Shown: in pieces, positions 22,943 to 28,911 of the stretch
How positions within the stretch are numbered: the first letter of the stretch is position 1
How the letters are laid out: each line of letters starts with the position of its first letter
Virus record (IMG/VR): IMGVR_UViG_3300048555_000331
Span: 1 to 28,911 of that record
Reading direction: 5' to 3' (one strand)
Length of the DNA: 28,911 nucleotides
DNA from: a virus
Notes under the pieces: model-generated
The model's database searches: none
Told to the model about the DNA's origin: nothing
Seen by the model: only the letters and a program-made list of their open reading frames with translations
Made by a program: the position numbers and the translations under genes

Positions 22943-23082
22943 TGGATACAAACGGTTCAATTGGACTACTTGGTATTTTATCAGCTTGGGGTCTTGCAGA
23001 TTATCACTTAGCAGCAGCTAGTGTTGCTGCAACTCTAACAGCGATATACATGGCAATTGCCATCGTTAAGAGAGTAAAATGA
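22939..23082 (+). CDS. Small two-helix membrane protein, holin candidate, 47 aa
   Basis: A short gene easily missed. It starts with ATGATG at 22939, overlapping the previous stop as ATGA, and has GGAGG six bases upstream. The 47-residue product has a hydrophobic stretch at about 7-20 and a clear transmembrane helix at about 24-43, and ends in basic VKRVK. The next gene again starts by ATGA overlap (23079-23082), so it is tightly coupled on both sides. Size, two hydrophobic segments and basic tail fit small phage holins. The call is by shape only. Confidence 0.6.
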   Translation: MMDTNGSIGLLGILSAWGLADYHLAAASVAATLTAIYMAIAIVKRVK

Positions 23083-24041
23083 AGACAATATTGCAGACTG
23101 GATTAACTCAGAAAAGCATCAGCTCTACTGAGCTAAACCCACTTGTGGCAGTAGCTGATAATCACTTATTGGTAAATACTCGTCCATCTCGATTTGGTGT
23201 CTTTCGGCAAACAAATTCAGGCGAATTGCCTTCTATAACAGCAAAGCAGTTTCGTATTACAAATGCAGGTGCTACACCTGTAGTGGTAACTCAGAAGACC
23301 CCTTTGTTGATAAGAACATTCGACCACAGCATAGATGTTAATGTTGATTCTAATACCATAAGGTTACAGGCGGTAGATTCTTACACACCGAATGGTCAAA
23401 GCTCAGTTTTAAGAATCACCCATGCTGGAGATTCTGCGGCTTACGATTCTGTTGAAACTACTGAGTCTTTTTTTGGGGTGCAATCTTACTTCAGGATTAA
23501 CTCAATAGGATGGACAAATGCAGAAGAGCCTGATTTCGCTGTAAAACCTTTTGGTATTTACACGAGCAAGCAAGCAATTGACACTAATCTTCCTGCATTA
23601 GCTCTAGGTGTAGGATTGGATTCATCAAATGTGCCAGAGTTTCGGTTGTTCAAAGGTAATGTAGCTGACGAAACTTTGCCTGACGCTATATTAGATAGAT
23701 GGTACAGAGTTAACCTTGAGGCTACAGCCAGCAACTCGGAGTTTACCATTAACTTATTTAAGGAAGAGCCTGCCTTTTCTGGAGAATGGACTCAAGTTTA
23801 CACTAACACAATTACATCTACTGGAGTTGGTATGCTCGATGAAATATTTGCACAAAATTCATTTGTTGTGGGTATGGGTTCTGACGGTGTTAGTTCTCAG
23901 GATATAGAGAGCTTATTTGTATATCGTGATGTAAGTGGGGAGGAAGAATTGCTACCTTCTTCAACCAAAGAATATTACTGCATACATAACCTCGACGAGT
24001 ACAGAGTTTCAGGTGCAGTGACTGGCTACTATACCTCATGA
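23079..24041 (+). CDS. Beta-rich structural protein, 320 aa
   Basis: Not assigned to a family. The N-terminal 90 residues look like a small beta domain. Residues 95-290 carry alternating strands with a segment WYRVNLEATASNSEFTINLF (208-227) that resembles laminin-G/concanavalin-like jelly rolls found in phage decoration or adhesion proteins. No signal peptide or enzyme motif is seen. It lies between a holin-like gene and a spanin-like gene, so a host-surface or virion role is possible. Confidence 0.6.
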   Translation: MKTILQTGLTQKSISSTELNPLVAVADNHLLVNTRPSRFGVFRQTNSGELPSITAKQFRITNAGATPVVVTQKTPLLIRTFDHSIDVNVDSNTIRLQAVDSYTPNGQSSVLRITHAGDSAAYDSVETTESFFGVQSYFRINSIGWTNAEEPDFAVKPFGIYTSKQAIDTNLPALALGVGLDSSNVPEFRLFKGNVADETLPDAILDRWYRVNLEATASNSEFTINLFKEEPAFSGEWTQVYTNTITSTGVGMLDEIFAQNSFVVGMGSDGVSSQDIESLFVYRDVSGEEELLPSSTKEYYCIHNLDEYRVSGAVTGYYTS

Positions 24042-24469
24042 GATGGATACTGGTGGCTTTATTTATTCTTTTATCGGGTTGCAATAAGGCGACCCTTTAT
24101 CCCTCCATTGGTGCGGGATTGGGAGCAGGGGCAGGCAGTGTAGGCGGTGTAGGTGGTAGTATTGCTGGCGGAATGGTGGGCAGTGCTGCTGGTGAGTTGT
24201 TTAAGAATGATGAGATAAAACGATCCAACTTTGATGAGGAAGAGCTTACCGAGATTGTTAGCCTAATAAAACAGAGCGAGGGTAATCAGAAAACATGGAT
24301 AGATACATTAGTTTCAGGAATCTACGACATAATGATCATGATTGCAGTAGGTGGACTTGTGTTTCTCTTAGCTCCATTTTTATACACCAAATTTAAGGTA
24401 AAAAAACTAATAGACGATATATTTGATAAAGATGAAAACTTGGCAAGCATTCAACGACGCAGTAAATGA
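24038..24469 (+). CDS. Lipoprotein with glycine zipper and C-terminal TM helix, u-spanin candidate
   Basis: 143 residues. A classic lipoprotein signal (MRWILVALFILLSGC, lipobox L12-S13-G14-C15) is followed by a glycine-zipper stretch (25-52), a charged helical region (56-92), a second transmembrane segment (98-117) and a basic 26-residue tail. A single protein with an outer-membrane lipid anchor at one end and an inner-membrane helix at the other matches the layout of unimolecular spanins such as T1 gp11. The gene overlaps the previous one as ATGA. A glycine-zipper lipoprotein with another job remains possible, since spanins usually have a longer beta- or coil-rich middle. Confidence 0.6.
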   Translation: MRWILVALFILLSGCNKATLYPSIGAGLGAGAGSVGGVGGSIAGGMVGSAAGELFKNDEIKRSNFDEEELTEIVSLIKQSEGNQKTWIDTLVSGIYDIMIMIAVGGLVFLLAPFLYTKFKVKKLIDDIFDKDENLASIQRRSK

Positions 24470-25178
24470 CCTTTTGCTTGTCGATGGTGTCCGAAAGGGC
24501 AGGGGGATCGAGAGATTTAGAGACAGGCAAATTGTCAATGGGGTAAGAGATTTACAAAGATATATTCCACTTCTAAGAGAAAATACAGGTTCTGTTTCTT
24601 ATACCAGCAGCGATCTCGAAGAGCATAGCGAAGGTCAGGCGGAGGTCGGTGACTTTAATTTCCCAGACGCACGAATTAAAGACATCGTAATACGAAGGCT
24701 ACCAGACGCTGAAAAAAACGAAGAGACATCCTCTTACTATCGCCCCAAAGTTTATAATGAACTAGCTAAGTTCAGCTTACTCGACGGAGGCAACTCTCCT
24801 CGATCTTCTCAGAATCAAGGCAAGATGGTCTTTGAGGATGGAAAATTTTATAATGCTCCATTACTAGAGGAAGACGAGACTCTGACTATATATTTTACTC
24901 AGGAAAAAACTTATAAACCTTTATTTGAGTGTACAGGTTCTGAACGAGAAGAGCAGACTAAGCTTGGAGATGATGAAGCACTAGCTGTTTATCATTATGT
25001 AAAGTATCATTTCCAAAGAGATGTAAATGACGATGCAAGTTCGGCTCAAAATAATTTTCAAATTTATCAGCAGTTAAGAAGGTCAATCTTCGCTAACATT
25101 CGTGAGCAGGTTGGGTTTGATACTACTGCATCAACAAAAACACTTGGCGAGGAGGGATTCTTATTAGGCGATGGATAG
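24432..25178 (+). CDS. Head-tail adaptor / tail tubular-like protein
   Basis: 248 residues from the ATG at 24432; a TTG nine bases earlier is possible. The N-terminus MKTWQAFNDAVNDLL and the RQIVNGVRDLQRYIP segment (about 34-48) match the helical start of short-tailed-phage adaptor proteins that bind under the portal ring. The rest mixes helices and strands with no enzyme motif. It lies in tail order: adaptor, fibre, nozzle. The start overlaps the previous gene by 38 bases. Position and N-terminal pattern support the call moderately. Confidence 0.6.
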   Translation: MKTWQAFNDAVNDLLLVDGVRKGRGIERFRDRQIVNGVRDLQRYIPLLRENTGSVSYTSSDLEEHSEGQAEVGDFNFPDARIKDIVIRRLPDAEKNEETSSYYRPKVYNELAKFSLLDGGNSPRSSQNQGKMVFEDGKFYNAPLLEEDETLTIYFTQEKTYKPLFECTGSEREEQTKLGDDEALAVYHYVKYHFQRDVNDDASSAQNNFQIYQQLRRSIFANIREQVGFDTTASTKTLGEEGFLLGDG

Positions 25179-26502
25179 TAGAACTCAGTTAAAAACAAGA
25201 TTTAGTAAAGGCCAAAGAGTTGGCGAAGCTGATTTTCATAGTCTAATTGAAAGTCTTGCGCATATTAATGAGGATGTTGCGAGCGGAGAATTAGCTACTG
25301 GCTCAAGCGTAACTAATCTTTCATCACAGATTGATGATTTAAAAGCATTCGCTGAATCCCATAAAAGCGATTACGATGCGTACAAGAGTCAGCATCCTAC
25401 GTTGGGCGAAGTTAAGGACTTAGATACGCAACTATCTCAGGCATTTGCTAGTGATATTCAATCTGTTAGCGATCAAATAGAAACACTTAAGAATAAAGAT
25501 ACTGCTATCGAATCTGATGTATCTGATGTAGTTAGTGACTTAGCCTCACAGATCACAGCGAACTCTCAAGAGCATGATATAATAAATGCCTCCATAGCAG
25601 ATCGAGCTACTGTGTCTGCACTGCAGTCAGCAGTAACTGCACTAGAAGCTTTAATAGCAGCAAAAGCAGATGCAAGTCATGTGCACTCAGATTACATTAC
25701 AAGAGCGGAATCTAGTAATTTCGCAACCCAAGGAGACTTGGCAAATAAGGCTGACGCATCGCATCAGCATCAGGCATCCGAGATAAGCGGTTTAGACGAA
25801 ATATTTACAACACCCAATGAAGTTATTGGTTTAATAAATGACAATAAGATCAAGTTAGACGAGCGAGCATTGCTAGATGATTTTTATGATAAGCCAGATG
25901 TTGATGAACTGCTTAGAATTGGAATAGCATTAGCAAAAGACCAAATCCTTGAGGTGGTAGATGCAAAGATTGATCAGTTGCAGGAGTCCATTAATAACCT
26001 GACTCCACCAAATCCATATACATTGTATGATGTTGATCCAGTAGAAGCAGAGGCTTTGAGTGGAGTAGAGGCATCTACAGTTTCTATATTTGCAACTTCA
26101 CCAATTGCGGGTCTTACATTAACGGGAATATTTGAAGGTGGTGTGTTGCCAGAGGTGAGCATTGCTAATTCTACTAATTATAACAAGGAGCTATTTATTG
26201 GTACTACAAGCGAGGATCAGGTAATTGCTTTCAATGAAGTAGAAAACCAATGGGAGTGGATACAAACAGGATCAGGAGGACAAAAGCTAATAGCAGTATA
26301 TGAAACTACTGACTATTCAATTGTTCCTGAATATTGGTTACTTAACCCAGATGGTGACTTTACAGGTTCACCCCAGAGTAATTTTAATATACAAGTTTCA
26401 CAAACTTCAGATTCAGACCTCGTACAAATCTTCAATCAAGCTAGATTTTTCTCAACAGGTTATGTTTCGCAAGGCATGGGTTATGTTAGAAGGGTTCCCT
26501 GA
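25171..26502 (+). CDS. Tail fibre-like protein, coiled coil
   Basis: 443 residues. Residues 40-160 form a long coiled coil. The nine-residue word KADASHxHx appears at 165-173 and 193-201, 28 residues apart. His-x-His repeats of this kind bind metal in trimeric fibres. The C-terminal domain (275-443) is beta-rich and would be the receptor-binding end. The gene overlaps the adaptor stop by eight bases and the next start by one (TGATG). A trimeric fibre anchored to the tail is the best reading. Confidence 0.72.
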   Translation: MDSRTQLKTRFSKGQRVGEADFHSLIESLAHINEDVASGELATGSSVTNLSSQIDDLKAFAESHKSDYDAYKSQHPTLGEVKDLDTQLSQAFASDIQSVSDQIETLKNKDTAIESDVSDVVSDLASQITANSQEHDIINASIADRATVSALQSAVTALEALIAAKADASHVHSDYITRAESSNFATQGDLANKADASHQHQASEISGLDEIFTTPNEVIGLINDNKIKLDERALLDDFYDKPDVDELLRIGIALAKDQILEVVDAKIDQLQESINNLTPPNPYTLYDVDPVEAEALSGVEASTVSIFATSPIAGLTLTGIFEGGVLPEVSIANSTNYNKELFIGTTSEDQVIAFNEVENQWEWIQTGSGGQKLIAVYETTDYSIVPEYWLLNPDGDFTGSPQSNFNIQVSQTSDSDLVQIFNQARFFSTGYVSQGMGYVRRVP

Positions 26503-28772
26503 TGGCAAAGAAGTCATCTCAATACCGACACTTTTCTGTAATGGCCTCACAGGGAGGTCAGTTAATAGCTGGCAGTAACTCTGGGGACACAGCAGGAGCA
26601 TCCAACTATGTAGAAAAAGTAAATTTTCGAAGAGAGACTGACGGAGAAGTTCGTCGGGAAGGATGGGAGAAACTTAAGTTAGATAGCTACATTGACAATC
26701 TTGGGACAAATGATCCTGTCAGGCTTGTGTATCAGTTTCTTTCAGATGAGGAGCAGGTATTAATTGCTGCTTCTGGTAGTAAAATCTACAGGCTAAATGA
26801 ATCTACAGAGAACTGGGAGATTATTGCCCAAGGGTTGCAATATTTAGATAGCCAAAATCATGTGGTTCAGCCACGAAGATGGGAGGCGCTTAGTATCGAC
26901 GGATTCTGCATTCTTAACAACGGTGCTGATCTTCCGCTAATCTACAGAAACGGATGGTCATGTGCTTATCCTATTTATGGCATAAGGGAAAGGGGTATTA
27001 TTCGATGCGGTACTATTGCTGAGTTCGATGGCAGATTATGGTTAGGTGATGTTACTTATATAGATGAGGACAATGTTGCGGGTGCTTTTAATAACTGGAT
27101 GCAAAATGCGACCCAACCGTATGGTTTGCCTGAAGCTGAAAGCTTTTCTACGCCCACATACAACTCACCTCACACAATAGAGTACTCAGCATGGAGGCTG
27201 GCTACTGATATATCTATTGCTAAAGCGAGCCCTTACTTATTTGGTCAGGTATATGATGCAGAGGTTTCTGTGATGAGCGATGATACTTTGACGGAAATAA
27301 AACTGCCTTATGAGCTGGGTGGAGTTAGTGCTACTAGGGATTTGAATCCTTATCATTCAACGAACTCCACACAGGCTGGTACGATTCAGGTAGGTGATTC
27401 TATTAGGATGACAATTAATACATCAGGCGGTAGTGTTCCAAATTATGCTGTTTATGATGGTGTAATATCCTCAATTACCCTTACGAATGGAGAGACAAGA
27501 TTTGCTCTTTTAGCATCTCCTAATACCGAATCCTTAACATCTACTGGAGACACCCAAACCTCATCATCTGTTCCTGATGTCGGTGAATCAGCTCAGTTTA
27601 TATTACTAAAGGAACCAGATACTTTTTCTAGTGATGCAGGGATGCAGCGGGATTCATCAGATGCTTTGAGTTTTCCAGAAGACGGCTCCCAAATACTTAA
27701 AATGGTAAAGCTGGCAGATAAGCTTCTTGTTTACAGACAGACTGGTTATTTGGCTATTTCTCGTGGTAATACACAAAGTGCATATTTCTTTGAGGAAAAG
27801 TATAAAGGGGAAAGAGTTGCTGATTTTAGAAATACCATAATTACAATAGACGATCAGAGGCAAATGTTTGTTGGCTTTAGTGGAGTCTTTATTGTTACAC
27901 CAGCTAATGTAGAACCTACACCTTTTCAGCCTTTTATGATGGGGCCAGAGTTTTGGCGAAATATTACTAGAGACGAAATAGAATATTGCTGGTCATGTGA
28001 AAATAACCTGACTCAGGAAATATTTGTTATAGCACCAGTTGGAATCAAGCTAGATGACTCTACAGGAATAAAATTAGACTGGGGTGTTATTGCTTACGAT
28101 ATGATTTACAATACTCTATCGCAGATTGATGCAGCAATGACCTCTGCTTGTAATTTATTTCCTACTCCTAAGATAAGTTCTCGTTGGTTTATTTTGTCTA
28201 CTCATGTTGTAGAAAATGAGTCGGATATGTTTACAGACAGTGAACTTCTTCGAGAAGAGGATAAGGAATTTACATCTGCGGGTGCTAAAATATTAAGATA
28301 TTCATATGGCCCGTCCGTTGAAAATATTTTTGGAAACACTCAGCCTTATAGATCATTTCGCAGGGATGGTGCGGATTATATATCTAGAATTAAATACGGA
28401 AAAACTGACTTTAATGATAAGTTTTCTGAAAAAATGCTAAGAAGCTATGTGCTACATTTATCAGATCGATATGATTACACTACTTACACGAGAGAGGGTT
28501 ATGTGGATGAAGAATTCACAAAAGACCTCAGTGCAACCGTAAGCCTTATATCTTACAGTACGGGTGTGGATGATGGTGATGAGGAGGTAAAAGAAGTCTT
28601 GGACTCTTTAGATACTGAAACAATGGTTCCACTTTTTGCACAGGGTAATTATTATCAGGATACTATTGAGCTAAGAGGGCGGGATAATGGTTTTAAAATT
28701 CTTGGTAGAACCTTTGAGGTGTCAGGTGTAAGAACAAGGCACACTCATCAAGCTCACGAAGTAAGTGCCTAG
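26502..28772 (+). CDS. Tail nozzle / tail tubular B-like protein
   Basis: 756 residues, beta-rich throughout, with repeated motifs such as WRLxxDIS and WEALSIDGFCILNNGADLPL (about 126-145) that suggest a propeller-like fold. Such large beta-rich proteins follow the adaptor gene in short-tailed phages and form the nozzle below it (compare T7 gp12). No enzyme motif is visible. The start overlaps the fibre stop as TGATG. Homology to gp12 is an inference from size, order and strand content. Confidence 0.65.
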   Translation: MAKKSSQYRHFSVMASQGGQLIAGSNSGDTAGASNYVEKVNFRRETDGEVRREGWEKLKLDSYIDNLGTNDPVRLVYQFLSDEEQVLIAASGSKIYRLNESTENWEIIAQGLQYLDSQNHVVQPRRWEALSIDGFCILNNGADLPLIYRNGWSCAYPIYGIRERGIIRCGTIAEFDGRLWLGDVTYIDEDNVAGAFNNWMQNATQPYGLPEAESFSTPTYNSPHTIEYSAWRLATDISIAKASPYLFGQVYDAEVSVMSDDTLTEIKLPYELGGVSATRDLNPYHSTNSTQAGTIQVGDSIRMTINTSGGSVPNYAVYDGVISSITLTNGETRFALLASPNTESLTSTGDTQTSSSVPDVGESAQFILLKEPDTFSSDAGMQRDSSDALSFPEDGSQILKMVKLADKLLVYRQTGYLAISRGNTQSAYFFEEKYKGERVADFRNTIITIDDQRQMFVGFSGVFIVTPANVEPTPFQPFMMGPEFWRNITRDEIEYCWSCENNLTQEIFVIAPVGIKLDDSTGIKLDWGVIAYDMIYNTLSQIDAAMTSACNLFPTPKISSRWFILSTHVVENESDMFTDSELLREEDKEFTSAGAKILRYSYGPSVENIFGNTQPYRSFRRDGADYISRIKYGKTDFNDKFSEKMLRSYVLHLSDRYDYTTYTREGYVDEEFTKDLSATVSLISYSTGVDDGDEEVKEVLDSLDTETMVPLFAQGNYYQDTIELRGRDNGFKILGRTFEVSGVRTRHTHQAHEVSA

Positions 28773-28911
28773 GAGAAGAAAAGCTAAACACGCTCCATAC
28801 AGCGTGGATGCTGGCTTTAATACTGATAATCCAGTAAGCCTTCAAATGTCGCTTGCTCGTTTGCGTGAACGAGTCATGAGAACAGCTCAAATTACGCTGG
28901 AGGCGGATGAA
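28765..28911 (+). CDS. Partial CDS at the window end
   Basis: An open frame runs from a GTG at 28765 to the last base, 49 codons with no stop. It overlaps the nozzle stop by eight bases, like other joins in this operon. The visible part is basic at first (PRRRKAKHAP), then reads NPVSLQMSLARLRERVM. The product is unknown. It is cut by the window end. Confidence 0.55.
   Translation, partial: MPRRRKAKHAPYSVDAGFNTDNPVSLQMSLARLRERVMRTAQITLEADE

Noticed and set aside
1-28911. CRISPR arrays, insertion sequences or complete tRNA genes
   Set aside because: I looked for evenly spaced repeats, transposase motifs and full cloverleaf patterns on both strands and saw none.

Overview
The window is most of the genome of a tailed, probably temperate phage (or prophage) of an uncultured, probably Gram-negative bacterium. 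The evidence is a terminase, portal, scaffold, capsid and short-tail gene set, a DnaB/SSB/RusA/annealase/exonuclease replication block, and a tyrosine integrase beside a tRNA-derived attachment core. The tail genes resemble podovirus head-tail adaptor and nozzle proteins, and I see no tape measure or sheath, so a short-tailed virion is the best guess. The host cannot be named. Candidate lipoproteins suggest an outer membrane. The attP core shows that the host has a tRNA-Val(GAC) gene.

Layout. 1-34 is an anomalous GC-only stretch and possibly an assembly artefact. 181-4420 (+) holds a 1076-residue probable virion protein, a Cys-rich protein, small hypotheticals and an HNH nuclease. 4464-11342 (-) is the early operon. 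Read from its promoter end it holds a small HTH-like protein, an annealing protein, a RecB/Cas4-like nuclease with four cluster-type cysteines, RusA, a putative replisome organizer, DnaB helicase, SSB, a coiled-coil protein, a SWIM protein, a dNMP kinase, a membrane Cys-rich protein and hypotheticals. 11478-12175 (+) is a divergent pair, a ribbon-helix-helix protein and a membrane protein, that may be the lysogeny or immunity locus. 12280-13236 (-) is the integrase. 13241-13494 is attP: the 3' half of tRNA-Val(GAC) with integrase arm-type repeats on both sides. 13538-28911 (+) is the late operon: two hypotheticals, small and large terminase, an acidic protein, an HTH protein, portal, scaffold, capsid (followed by a strong terminator), a small holin-like protein, a beta-rich structural protein, a u-spanin-like lipoprotein, head-tail adaptor, fibre, nozzle, and a gene cut by the window end.

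If the molecule is circular, the late operon runs through the window ends into 181-4420 and meets the early operon convergently near 4440, which is a coherent phage map. No endolysin, DNA polymerase or CI-like repressor is visible, so part of the genome is probably missing at the break.

The most unusual signal is a spaced dyad, CCTA-N6-TAGG, usually extended to GTAACCTA or TAGGTTAC. It lies immediately upstream of four genes on both strands: the 1076-residue protein, the acidic protein, the capsid protein and one early hypothetical. It looks like a phage-specific operator, promoter or leader element. Also notable are a possible unimolecular spanin, a 47-residue holin-like gene, and an acidic/basic overlapping gene pair in which the same GAA/GAG-rich DNA encodes poly-Glu in one frame and poly-Lys/Arg in the next.
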